From Pleodorina starrii (taxonomy: Eukaryota; Chlorophyta; Chlorophyceae; Chlamydomonadales; Volvocaceae), in contig BRXU01000048.1 of assembly GCA_030267565.1 (NCBI GenBank), forward strand, positions 496,001-560,000: DNA of 64,000 nucleotides, read 5' to 3'. This document shows positions 1 through 10,478 of this stretch, in pieces; positions within the stretch are counted from its first letter, which is position 1; each line of letters starts with the position of its first letter. A program made the translations under genes and the position numbers. The notes beneath the pieces were generated by a model. The model did no database searches. It was not told where the DNA came from and saw nothing but the letters and a program-made list of their open reading frames with translations.

Positions 1-240
1 GAGGACGCAAAACCTGCATTTATTCGTGATGCAACACCAATTCGATACGATCAAGGAAATGACAGCCTTGGCATCATGATCGCAGTTTCGTTTCCAAAGA
101 ATTATTCCAAGAACGGGCTGTGACGGGGCACTTGCTAACTCCAAAGCTTCCGTTGATACCATGCTTGCCAAATCAGAGTTTCCGAAGGATGAATCAAGTC
201 GAATCCCATCCGAAACTGATGTCTGACGTGCCATATATCT

Positions 241-366
241 TAACTTAGATTGTCGGTTGGGTTTCGAACCCGCACGGCGTATGACTGGGGCTCGCCGCCT
301 CCCAAATGCACACGCATCAACCGCTTACACAAGTAATTAGGAGGATTCGAACCCGTACGGGGTTCG
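241..366 (-). other. tRNA-like remnants (two B-box-like sequences)
   Basis: Read on the minus strand, 259-271 and 344-354 each give a GGTTCGAA-type sequence close to the RNA polymerase III B box, and the segment between them holds AAGCGGTTGATGCG, like the A-box/D-arm region of Ser or Leu tRNAs. I could not fold a complete cloverleaf with acceptor and anticodon stems, so a decayed tRNA or a tRNA-derived SINE head fits better than a functional gene. The same sequence recurs at 26714-26839. Confidence 0.3.
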
Positions 367-489
367 GCTCGATACCAAATTGTAGGTTTCAGCCAAAGGA
401 CCTATTGATATGAGCTGCGCAGCCCAGAACTGCACTTATCCCCCCTGCCATGACAGGAGATGGCCAGTGAGATCATATCTCTCAGGGGG

Positions 490-594
490 GGCCAGGTTGA
501 CCGTCACCTGGCAGCAAGTGGATGAATTGGGGCTTGCATGCTTGCCAGACGGTCAGGCGTGAAACCCTATCCCGACTGGTAACGGATGCGAGTT
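490..594. repeat. 105-bp hairpin repeat, first occurrence
   Basis: A 105-bp sequence that recurs with few changes at 923-1027. Inside it, 491-512 is an inverted repeat of arms GCCAGGT and ACCTGGC around an 8-base spacer TGACCGTC. The spacer itself pairs with GACGGTCA at 548-555, so two alternative foldings exist. The 7-8-7 plan resembles the core layout of tyrosine-recombinase target sites, but no recombination is shown here. Confidence 0.7.
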
Positions 595-770
595 AAGTAG
601 AGGGGTGTATTACGCCCCTCTTACCCAAAACCCACACACTGACCCATGGATTTCGAATCCATTGGGATGATGAATGGTTCCACGAAGGTGCATCCACGAA
701 GGCGATTATGACGGTTCTGATCCTTACCATAACATCAGGGCTTTTTGAGTCATAGACCTGATGGGTTGGC

Positions 771-801
771 CTGCCTTCGACAGGTTCCCTGTCGAAGGCA
801 G
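771..801. other. Perfect 14-bp inverted repeat (hairpin)
   Basis: CTGCCTTCGACAGG at 771-784 is followed by loop TTC and its exact reverse complement at 788-801. This is the strongest hairpin in the region. There is no U-rich tail and no bacterial context, so it is not read as an intrinsic terminator. Confidence 0.8.
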
Positions 802-922
802 ATAAGGAGGCGACCGACTGAATCACCAACGGAGTTGCACCACGTAAGGGACCTCGGTTGATGGACACATGGGTACTAAGGTTCACGGACCTTAGGGATG
901 AGATCGCACCTCTTAAGGGGTG

Positions 923-1027
923 GGCCAGGTTGACCGTCACCTGGCAGCAAGTGGATGACTTGGGGCTTGCATGCTTGCCAGTGGGTCAGGAGTGACAACC
1001 TATCCCCACTGGTAACGGATGCGAGTT
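923..1027. repeat. 105-bp hairpin repeat, second occurrence
   Basis: Direct repeat of 490-594, with the same 22-bp inverted core at 924-945. The longer pairing is weaker here, because the distal arm reads GTGGGTCA instead of GACGGTCA. Confidence 0.7.
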
Positions 1028-1055
1028 CGGTCCAAGAATCAACTTCGGAAGTGAG

Positions 1056-1143
1056 GTAAGAATGTTGTGCGTCGCTTTTGTTTGTTCTAGCCGTCTGGGC
1101 TAGCTGTACTCACTCGTCATTCTATCATCTCCTGCTTTTACAG
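1056..1143 (+). other. Candidate 88-nt intron of an unidentified plus-strand transcript
   Basis: A strong donor (GAG|GTAAGA at 1055/1056) faces a strong acceptor (TGCTTTTACAG ending at 1143). Joining them opens a reading frame across the junction into a Gln/Pro-rich stretch ending near 1371. I found no ATG upstream in that frame, so an untranslated or relic transcript is as likely as a gene. The equivalent in copy 2 is 27529-27616. Confidence 0.35.
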
Positions 1144-1844
1144 GTAGAGATAACCAGCCTCTTCGCCCTGGCACGGCCATCACAGCTAGCAGCCACGTCA
1201 GCAGCTCAGCAACAGCCCCCAGCTCAGCCCCCAGCTCAGCCCCCAGCCCAGCCCAGCCCCCAGCTCAGCCCCCAGCCCAGCCCATTCAGCCCAGTGGCGG
1301 CACATACCGACATGCACGCACACGCACACATATGCACGCACATGCGCACACCCCTGCCAGGGGATGCATAATACTTCCTGCCTGCGGGCGGTTCCGGAGT
1401 TTGCCGTTGTATTAACATTTCTGTGTTGCCCCCCGCCCAGTGCAGGACAAGCAGTGAAGCTGAGAACACAGCAAATACCAAAGGCAGCAAATAACAGAGC
1501 AGCTCGGTCTTTGTGAAGGCCTGGCTAGTAGTATAGGTGTTATTTATTTTTATTATCCTTTCTATCCCTATTAACGGGACTCTACCGACTGTCTGCACCA
1601 TGTTACGGGTGCTTCGAGACAATTATTGTTGGTTTATTTTCCTATTTAGTATCCATCCCCCAGTAATCCCGGTTAATCCTTTCTTTCCCCGCCCCCGCCG
1701 GACACCCCAGCACCACTTACCCGACATCCGTTACCCGCCGCCTCATTTAAGCAGGAAAAAGGAAGATCTGTCATATCTCACCAAGACCTACCAACCCCAC
1801 CAAGACCTCCCAACCGCCGAGACGTCCCAACCACCAAGGCCGTC

Positions 1845-2617
1845 ATGGACCGTCTATCCCTGCACGCCTACACCTCCGAGTTCATTCCGCACCGCCACCA
1901 TCGCCGCCGTCACCACCAAGCCCGGCACCGCCGTCCCCGTCCCCTCCTATGCCATTGCCGCCGTCACCGCAGCCAACCAGTCCGCCGCCGCCGTCGCCGC
2001 TGCCCCCTAGTCCGGCGCCTCCCTCCCCTCCCTTACCGCCGTCACCCAATCCGCCCAGCCCAGCACCCTCTCCACCGCCGCCCAACCCGGCCCCAAGCCT
2101 ATCTCCTCCCAGCCCCTCGCCGCCAGCTCCTATGCCGCCATCGCCCCGGCCTCCCTCGCTGGAACCCCTGCCTCCGTCCCCGCCACCGCCATCGCCCCGG
2201 CCGCCGACCCCGCCACCACCGTCACCCCAGCCGCCAACCCGCCACCGCCGTCACCCCAGCCGCCGGCCCCGTTACCACCCTCGCTTACCACAAGCCGCCG
2301 TCGCCGTCGCCGCCGCCGCCGTCCCCCCAACCGCCATCACCGCCGCCGTCGCCGCCATTCGTGTTCTTTTTGAACTAACCCAACTTTCTACCCAAGATTG
2401 TATGGACCCCCGCCCTTCCCTTCTGAGGGCATTGACTGCCTTCCAATTCATGCCACCCGCCTTTTGCCTCATAACCCCGCCCCACCCCCGCCACCACCGT
2501 CATCCCAGCCGCCGACCCCACCGCTGCCGTCACACCAGCCGCCGTCGCCGTCGCCGCCGCCGCCGTCCCCCCAACCGCCATCACCGCCGCCGTCGCCGCC
2601 ATTCGTGTTCTTTTTGA
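1845..2617 (+). CDS. Ser/Pro-rich coding-like tract, possibly a decayed wall-protein fragment
   Basis: From about 1949 one plus frame reads long runs of PSPP/PPSP units, as in the hydroxyproline-rich rods of algal extracellular-matrix proteins (pherophorins and relatives). The Pro-rich reading changes frame near 2234 and then closes with SPPFVFFLN and a stop at about 2378; that ending is repeated by the 244-bp repeats downstream. I see no signal peptide, no pherophorin globular domain and no supported start. C-rich microsatellite DNA can give this reading by chance, so a gene call is weak. Whichever frame is used, no other function can be suggested. Confidence 0.2.
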
Positions 2618-2960
2618 ACTAACCCAACTTTCTACCCAAGATTGTATGGACCCCCGCCCTTCCCTTCTGAGGGCATTGACTGCCTTCCAATTCATGCCAC
2701 CCGCCTTTTGCCTCATAACCCCGCCCCACCCCCGCCACCACCGTCATCCCAGCCGCCGACCCCACCGCTGCCGTCACACCAGCCGCCGTCGCCGTCGCCG
2801 CCGCCGCCGTCCCCCCAACCGCCATCACCGCCGCCGTCGCCGCCATTCGTGTTCTTTTTGAACTAACCCAACTTTCTATCCACGATTGTATGGACCCCCA
2901 CCCTTCCCTTCTGAGGGCATTGACTGCCTTCCAACTCATGCCACCCGCCTTTTGCCTCAT
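2290..2960. repeat. 244-bp tandem repeat, about 2.7 units
   Basis: Equivalent points recur at 2398, 2642 and 2886. Each unit joins a CCG/TCG-rich stretch to a unique stretch beginning CTAACCCAACTTTCTA. The last unit diverges after about 2960. Confidence 0.85.
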
Positions 2961-2999
2961 AACCCCGCCCCGCCCCTGCACCCATGGCCCCCCTGCCCC

Positions 3000-3660
3000 C
3001 GCCCCACGCCCTCCTGTCTAACCCAAACACCCCGCCCGCCAAGGTGCCGCCACCACCGACCTCCGCACCGTCAGGACTTTATGGGCGCCAGGCAGCACTC
3101 GGGGAGCTACAGCTGGAGCGTAGGTCCTGACTGACAGGAGAGTATGTAGAGGGTCGATACGACAGATGTATGTGAATAGGTGTGATGGGGTACTCACCAC
3201 TAGCTGTACAAGGGGAAACCAGAACCCTAAGTGTAGCTTATAACCGTGAACGTTTTGTTTATCTGTGCCCCATACACTGTACCTTTGGATTGGTGCACAT
3301 TACGTAAACAGTTTTGTCGCTGCCCAATACATTATCCGGTTTCCCGACAGATCGGCCATATCTATTGCACCAAGCAAGACCTATGTCTCCCATCCAACCG
3401 CGCGCCAAGGCCGTCGTGGATGGATTGCCTTTCCCTGCCCGCCTGCAACACCCGCCGAGTTCTGCACCACGCGCCAGGACTCTTTGGCGCCAGGCAGGCA
3501 GCTGGAGCGAAGTATCTAATCGACAGGAGAGTATGTAGAACATATCGGTGTGAATGATGGATGGATCCTGGATTTTAGAGGGGCACTCACCGCTAGCTGT
3601 TTGTTTAAGGGGAAACCAAAACCCTAAGTCTATCTAGCGTTTTGTTTATCTGTGCCCAAT
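3000..3660. repeat. Imperfect duplication of about 300 bp in direct orientation
   Basis: Shared stretches around 3085-3265 and 3470-3655 include GGCGCCAGGCAG, GACAGGAGAGTATGTAGA, ACTCACC(A/G)CTAGCTGT and GTTTTGTTTATCTGTGCC. On the minus strand each copy shows a splice-donor-like sequence (GTGAGTACC, GTGAGTGCC) at the same point, hinting at a duplicated exon end, but I could not build a coding model. Copy 2 has it at 29473-30133. Confidence 0.5.
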
Positions 3661-4367
3661 AAACCTGGCCCCACACCAACCCCTGACGATAGCTTATGTA
3701 TCTGCACCCCACCTTGCTTGCAGGATATATAATAGTAAGAAAGATACCAAGAATCCTACCAGCCGTACCTGGAAGACTCGTACACCTTGCTGACGTACTG
3801 CAGTGGATGTGAACTGAACTGAACTGAACACGTAAACTGAACTGAACTGAATACACATCAATCAATCGCACTGCAATCATATACAACAATGCAGAGCTAT
3901 GACAGAACAGACGACAGACGAAAATGCCATGAGCATGTGGGCGTGTGTGTGGATGTGAATTGTCGTTTTTATTTCGGGTGGCCACCCATTGTTAGTTATG
4001 TGTTGGACGTTGATTGGTTGTGCGGTGGTGGTGGTGGTGGTGGTGGTGCAGAGACGGGAAGCACGGACTTCAATCGCCAAGCATTAAAAGACGCGAAAAA
4101 AACTCCAATGAATCGTCAATGGAAGTTATTGCAACGGCATTCGCAGTCCCACTTCTTATTCGCACCATTATTCGTACCAAGGCACCTGTACAGCCGTACA
4201 AGGGGACCTATACAATGAAAATCATCAAACAAAAATGACGATATGTTCCGCAATCGGAATCCGTTGATTTCTGCCTGGCGCGCGCGTTTTTAATTGTGTT
4301 ATAGCGATTAAGCAAACCCCACAGAGCCGAAGACGCGCGAGCCCCGCCCCACGCCGTACACGCACAT
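3661..4367. other. Intergenic stretch with two microsatellites
   Basis: No gene is recognisable. It holds a GAACT-type pentamer tract at 3811-3852 and a (GGT)n tract at 4024-4048. Confidence 0.6.
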
Positions 4368-7300
4368 GATCCAGGATTTGATCACACCATGCCCTAGGTA
4401 TTGTATTAAGGCAGCTGTATGCCGGGTGTGCCGGCCTAGGTCAGACCGGAAGCGTGTAAACACGCCTGGGTTTGCCGTACAGCTTGGCCATCTTCAGCTG
4501 TATGTGGTCTGCAGTAGTGCCGAATCCCCGCCGCCCTGCACCGCGCCCCCCGTGTAATGGATCCAGGATTTGATCACACCATGCCCTAGGTATTATATTA
4601 AGGCAGCTGTGTGCCGGGTCAGCATGCCTAGGTCAGACCGGAAGCGTGTAAACACGCCTGGGTTTGCCGTACAGCTTGGCCATCTTCAGCTGTGGTCTGC
4701 AGTAGTGCCGAATCCCCGCCGCCCTGCACCGCGCCCCCCGTGTAATGGATCCAGGATTTGATCACACCATGCCCTAGGTATTATATTAAGGCAGCTGTGT
4801 GCCGGGTGTGCCTGCCTAGGTCCGACCGGAAGCGTGTAAACACGCCTGGGTTTCACGTACGGCTTGGCCACCTTCAGCTGTGGTCTGCAGTAGTGCCGAA
4901 TCCCCGCCGCCCTGCACCGCGCCCCCCGTGTAATGGGTCCAGGATTTGATCACACCATGCCCTAGGTATAGTATTAAGGCAGCTGTATGCCGGGTGTGCC
5001 TGCCTAGGTCCGACCGGAAGCGTGTAAACAAGCCTGGGTTTCACGTACGGCTTGGCCGCCCCCAGCTGTGGGGTGCAGTAGTGTCGAATCCCCGCCGCCC
5101 TGCACTGCGCCCCCCGTGTAATGGGTCCAGGATTTGATCACACCATGCCCTAGGTATTATATTAAGGCAGCTGTGTGCCGGGTGTGCCTGCCTAGGTCCG
5201 ACCGGAAGCGTGTAAACAAGCCTGGGTTTCACGTACGGCTTGGCCGCCCCCAGCTGTGGGGTGCAGTAGTGTCGGATCCCCGCCGCCCTGCACTGCGCCC
5301 CCCGTGTAATGGGTCCAGGATTTGATCACACCATGCCCTAGGTATTGTATTAAGGCAGCTGTGTGCCGGGTCGGCTGGCGTAGGTCCGACCGGAAGCGTG
5401 TAAACACGCCTGGGTTTCACGTACGGCTTGGCCACCTTCAGCTGTGGTCTGCAGTAGTGCCGAATCCCCGCCGCCCTGCACCGCGCCCCCCGTGTAATGG
5501 ATCCAGGATTTGATCACACCATGCCCTAGGTATTGTATTAAGGCAGCTGTATGCCGGGTGTGCCGGCCTAGGTCAGACCGGAAGCGTGTAAACACGCCTG
5601 GGTTTGCCGTACAGCTTGGCCATCTTCAGCTGTATGTGGTCTGCAGTAGTGCCGAATCCCCGCCGCCCTGCACCGCGCCCCCCGTGTAATGGATCCAGGA
5701 TTTGATCACACCATGCCCTAGGTATTATATTAAGGCAGCTGTGTGCCGGGTCAGCATGCCTAGGTCAGACCGGAAGCGTGTAAACACGCCTGGGTTTGCC
5801 GTACAGCTTGGCCATCTTCAGCTGTGGTCTGCAGTAGTGCCGAATCCCCGCCGCCCTGCACCGCGCCCCCCGTGTAATGGATCCAGGATTTGATCACACC
5901 ATGCCCTAGGTATTATATTAAGGCAGCTGTGTGCCGGGTGTGCCTGCCTAGGTCCGACCGGAAGCGTGTAAACACGCCTGGGTTTCACGTACGGCTTGGC
6001 CACCTTCAGCTGTGGTCTGCAGTAGTGCCGAATCCCCGCCGCCCTGCACCGCGCCCCCCGTGTAATGGATCCAGGATTTGATCACACCATGCCCTAGGTA
6101 TTATATTAAGGCAGCTGTGTGCCGGGTGTGCCTGCCTAGGTCCGACCGGAAGCGTGTAAACAAGCCTGGGTTTCACGTACGGCTTGGCCGCCCCCAGCTG
6201 TGGGGTGCAGTAGTGTCGAATCCCCGCCGCCCTGCACTGCGCCCCCCGTGTAATGGGTCCAGGATTTGATCACACCATGCCCTAGGTATAGTATTAAGGC
6301 AGCTGTATGCCGGGTGTGCCTGCCTAGGTCCGACCGGAAGCGTGTAAACAAGCCTGGGTTTCACGTACGGCTTGGCCGCCCCCAGCTGTGGGGTGCAGTA
6401 GTGTCGAATCCCCGCCGCCCTGCACTGCGCCCCCCGTGTAATGGGTCCAGGATTTGATCACACCATGCCCTAGGTATTATATTAAGGCAGCTGTGTGCCG
6501 GGTGTGCCTGCCTAGGTCCGACCGGAAGCGTGTAAACAAGCCTGGGTTTCACGTACGGCTTGGCCGCCCCCAGCTGTGGGGTGCAGTAGTGTCGGATCCC
6601 CGCCGCCCTGCACTGCGCCCCCCGTGTAATGGGTCCAGGATTTGATCACACCATGCCCTAGGTATTGTATTAAGGCAGCTGTGTGCCGGGTCGGCTGGCG
6701 TAGGTCCGACCGGAAGCGTGTAAACACGCCTGGGTTTCACGTACGGCTTGGCCACCTTCAGCTGTGGTCTGCAGTAGTGCCGAATCCCCGCCGCCCTGCA
6801 CCGCGCCCCCCGTGTAATGGATCCAGGATTTGATCACACCATGCCCTAGGTATTGTATTAAGGCAGCTGTATGCCGGGTGTGCCGGCCTAGGTCAGACCG
6901 GAAGCGTGTAAACACGCCTGGGTTTGCCGTACAGCTTGGCCATCTTCAGCTGTATGTGGTCTGCAGTAGTGCCGAATCCCCGCCGCCCTGCACCGCGCCC
7001 CCCGTGTAATGGATCCAGGATTTGATCACACCATGCCCTAGGTATTATATTAAGGCAGCTGTGTGCCGGGTCAGCATGCCTAGGTCAGACCGGAAGCGTG
7101 TAAACACGCCTGGGTTTGCCGTACAGCTTGGCCATCTTCAGCTGTGGTCTGCAGTAGTGCCGAATCCCCGCCGCCCTGCACCGCGCCCCCCGTGTAATGG
7201 ATCCAGGATTTGATCACACCATGCCCTAGGTATTATATTAAGGCAGCTGTGTGCCGGGTGTGCCTGCCTAGGTCCGACCGGAAGCGTGTAAACAAGCCTG

Positions 7301-8384
7301 GGTTTCACGTACGGCTTGGCCGCCCCCAGCTGTGGGGTGCAGTAGTGTCGAATCCCCGCCGCCCTGCACTGCGCCCCCCGTGTAATGGGTCCAGGATTTG
7401 ATCACACCATGCCCTAGGTATTATATTAAGGCAGCTGTGTGCCGGGTGTGCCTGCCTAGGTCCGACCGGAAGCGTGTAAACAAGCCTGGGTTTCACGTAC
7501 GGCTTGGCCGCCCCCAGCTGTGGGGTGCAGTAGTGTCGAATCCCCGCCGCCCTGCACCGCGCCCCCCGTGTAATGGATCCAGGATTTGATCACACCATGC
7601 CCTAGGTATTATATTAAGGCAGCTGTATGCCGGGTGTGCCTGCCTAGGTCCGACCGGAAGCGTGTAAACAAGCCTGGGTTTCACGTACGGCTTGGCCACC
7701 TTCAGCTGTGGTCTGCAGTAGTGCCGAATCCCCGCCGCCCTGCACCGCGCCCCCCGTGTAATGGATCCAGGATTTGATCACACCATGCCCTAGGTATTAT
7801 ATTAAGGCAGCTGTATGCCGGGTGTGCCTGCCTAGGTCCGACCGGAAGCGTGTAAACAAGCCTGGGTTTCACGTACGGCTTGGCCGCCCCCAGCTGTGGG
7901 GTGCAGTAGTGTCGAATCCCCGCCGCCCTGCACTGCGCCCCCCGTGTAATGGGTCCAGGATTTGATCACACCATGCCCTAGGTATTATATTAAGGCAGCT
8001 GTGTGCCGGTTCTGCTGGCGTAGGTCCGACGATAACCGTGTGTAGGAGGGCTGGGCTGGTTTCACACCTCAGCTGCAAAGGCACAGGGATGGATAGGGGC
8101 GAACCGCGTGCCACTGCCGTACGAGTAAAGTTCGCAGCATCTGATCACACCATGCCCTAGGTATTATATTAAGGCAGCTGTGTGCCGGGTCTGCTGGCGT
8201 AGATCTGACCGGAACCTTCTAAACCAGGGCAGGATTGTTTCGAGAGCCTGCCTGCCTCACCTGTCGCCCCACAGAGGTGAAATGCGCGAGCCCCGCCCCA
8301 CGCCCGTACGCGCACATGATTCAGGGTTTGAGCATGCCAGGTCCTTAATAATATATTAAGGCAGCTGTGTGCCGGGTCTGATGA
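4368..8384. repeat. 188-bp minisatellite array with higher-order structure, copy 1
   Basis: Units start at 4368, 4560, 4748, 4936, 5124, 5312, 5500, 5692, 5880, 6068, 6256, 6444, 6632, 6820, 7012, 7200, 7388, 7576 and 7764, with a partial unit from 7952. Most are 188 bp; every start of a higher-order block is a 192-bp variant. The block 5500-6819 (seven units, 1320 bp) echoes the six-unit block before it and begins again at 6820. Degenerate partial units near 8137 and 8318 keep only a core around TATTAAGGCAGCTGTGTGCC. Short frames inside are repeats of one another and show no gene character. Confidence 0.95.
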
Positions 8385-8390
8385 CTTCAG

Positions 8391-8395
8391 TTACA
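8391..8395 (-). promoter_or_regulatory. Possible poly(A) signal TGTAA for the nuclease gene
   Basis: TGTAA on the minus strand, about 250 nt after the stop codon of the 8646-10478 gene. TGTAA is the usual polyadenylation signal of Chlamydomonas relatives; a five-base match can be chance. Confidence 0.25.
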
Positions 8396-8645
8396 TCGCG
8401 CGCGCGAAAACGAGGCTTGGTCGGGAACGGGAGCCACACACCTGTCCACACACCTGTCCACACACACGTCTATCTGCCCTGCGGCGCATCTCAACGCCTA
8501 TCCGCCAGTAACCCTTAATATATATGCATATGTCTCCATGTTATTAAATCCCAGCAACCAAAGGTATGCATCTAAACACACGTCGAAAACACACGCCCTC
8601 AGGTAGCAGCTGGCACACGCACCATCACCCGCCGCCAGCCGCCAT

Positions 8646-9640
8646 TTATTTCCGGAAGGACAAGGCCTTTTCAGGCCTCTCCACCTTCACATCTCCGTAC
8701 GCCGGCTTGCCTCCCTGGTAATGCCCTTTTCTATTCTGCGACCGCGTGCCCCAATGAAGGTGCCAGGGGTTGACACAGGCCTTCTGGTCGCACAGGTGCA
8801 TGGCCACACTGCTGGGGTGCTTCTTTGGGCCAATGAACGCCCAGAGCATTAGCTCATGCGCCGTCACCTTCCCTTTGCCGCTCTTATCCAGCTTCAGACT
8901 GATGTATCCCTTCTTGCTGCTGTTGTGGACCATGGCTGTCTTGCTCTCCTTGTTGGGCTTGATGGTTGTGCTGCCATCCAATCGTGGCACTACATGCACG
9001 CCGTTCACTGCTGTGTACAGGTCCCGCGGCCCCAATCTCTCGTCACCAGGTGGATATTGCGCTTGCTGGCCAGCCCGGCAGTTGCTTGCCTCCACTGTCT
9101 GAAACATGCAGGGGGATGCCGCCAGCTGATTTGCATCCGCCTCCTTCTCCAGCATGTCGTGCTTGAGGGGGAACTGCACGAGCATTGCGTTCTCCACCTG
9201 CATGAGCTGATACTCTGAAGTCATGTTGAGCTGCTGCGCCAACTTGTTTTTCATTTCCTCCCACGCTGGCAAGTCGTCTTCCGTAACCACCCGGTACTTG
9301 TACGCCAGGCTGTTCCCCAGCTCAGCCATTGCGGTGTAGGTACCCTTTGTGACCCCTTGCCACGTCTGAGTGCTGTCTTCGTGCCAGCAGGATGGATCGC
9401 TGCTGTTAGCCGCTGCCTTGAATTCGGCCCTCATACCCCGCAGTAGCTGGTCGTCCAGAGGCTTGACGTCGGCGGGCATGGTGGCAGGGTAAATCCTGGC
9501 CACCCCAACCCGCGTCAAGTGGGTTTCTAGGTCGTCCCTCGTCCACCTGCTGGTGGGGGATGTCATGTGACTCCCCCCTGTAGCATTGAGTGTCGGCTTG
9601 ATGATGAAGCGCTTTTTCCTTGGCGGCTTGTCGTCCTTGG

Positions 9641-9671
<31 letters not shown>

Positions 9672-10478
9672 ATGCGGAGGCGGCGGCGGTGGAGGTGGCG
9701 GCGGTGGCGGACGCGGCTGCTGCTGCTGCTGCTGTTGCTGCTTTAGCTGCTGCTTTAGCTGCTGCTGCTGCTGCTGCTGCTGGTATTGAGCCAGGGTGAG
9801 GCCCAGCTTGATTTTTCGCGGCTTGTTGCAGTCCGCCGCTACTGTTGCTGCTGCTGCTGCTGTTGGGGTCGCCGGGTTTGCGACAGGTGATAAACCCATA
9901 GCAGGTATCGTGGCCCGCCGGCATCCTGATAACACAGCGGGCGAAGAACCGCTGCTGTGATGAGGAGATGTCGCGTCTGTCTTCCGCTTGCGTGGTGTTG
10001 ATGCATGTGTTCGGTCGACGACCACCTGTGGCGTGCATTCAAGCAAACCGTGCGAGCGAGTGAGAGAGCGAGCGAGGAAATGAAATGAATTCGTGCGTGG
10101 CGTGGCGGGGTGTTACAAGCAACTAATTCCATCTATCTACAAGTGATGATGAATTGATGGCTTTGGTTTTGTTTGCGATTTCTATATTTGTATTTGATAG
10201 TTCGTAGGCGTAGGCGGCTTGCGGAGGCGCGTTTGCGTGCACGGCTGCTGGGGCGGGGCATGGCGTGGCGGGGCGGGACGTGTCGCGCGGCGGGTTGTGT
10301 GTGTGTGTGTGTGCGCGCGGCTGCTGCGGCCGGCGCCGGCGGTCGGCGCCGGTGCAATGTAAATCCATGTTGTTTGATGCGAAATGAATACATTATAATT
10401 ATTTGTTTCATTTGTTCAATGTTGCACGGTTCGTTCTTACCTTGCGGGCGCGTTCGGCGTCTGGCGTTCGGGCGCCAT
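8646..10478 (-). CDS. I-PpoI-like His-Me finger (HNH) nuclease-domain protein, copy 1
   Basis: Two-exon model, 448 aa. Exon 1 is 10478-10441, with an ATG in good context (GACGATGG) and donor CAAG|GTAAGA; exon 2 is 9954-8646, with acceptor CTCATCACAG; phases match. The N-terminal third is low-complexity: polyGln, polyPro, then polyGln. A middle region of about 200 aa is unrecognised. The C-terminal end (about residues 399-420) reads HLC-x4-C-x-N-P-x-H-L-x-W-x5-N. Family knowledge: I-PpoI has catalytic His98 and Asn119 and zinc ligands Cys100, Cys105 and His110; all five, and their spacing, are matched here. So a zinc-bound, metal-dependent DNA-cutting core is likely. The fourth zinc ligand and the arginine were not located. 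It may be a homing-type nuclease or a domesticated DNA-binding protein. An unspliced reading would start at TTG, which is why the upstream exon is preferred. Confidence 0.7.

Larger units (their letters stand above)
259..991. other. Hairpin-dense left region of copy 1
   Basis: At least nine short perfect or near-perfect inverted repeats lie within about 730 bases: 259-271 (GGGTT/AACCC, loop TCG), 348-366 (CGAACCC/GGGTTCG), 470-482 (GAGAT/ATCTC), 491-558, 600-622 (AGAGGGG/CCCCTCT), 646-662 (ATGGATT/AATCCAT, loop TCG), 771-801 (14-bp arms), 876-895 (CTAAGGT/ACCTTAG) and 924-991. No convincing protein-coding frame covers the region. It could be extruding DNA or a structured RNA. The arms were paired by eye. 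Confidence 0.7.

Noticed and set aside
241..345. A functional tRNA-Ser or tRNA-Leu gene
   Set aside because: A and B box-like stretches are present but acceptor and anticodon stems could not be paired.
771..801. Rho-independent terminator
   Set aside because: A perfect hairpin, but no T-run follows, and the genomic context is nuclear eukaryotic.
1845..2617. A complete pherophorin-type wall protein gene
   Set aside because: Only the Pro-rich rod-like composition is present; no signal peptide, globular domain or stable frame was found.
4368..8384. CRISPR-like array
   Set aside because: Units are 188-192 bp of continuous repeat without unique spacers, in eukaryotic DNA with introns.
9406..10038. 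Alternative 210-aa frame starting with an ATG at 10038 over the nuclease gene
   Set aside because: It turns into polySer/polyAla over the CAG runs and ends before the His-Me finger core, which is in the other frame.
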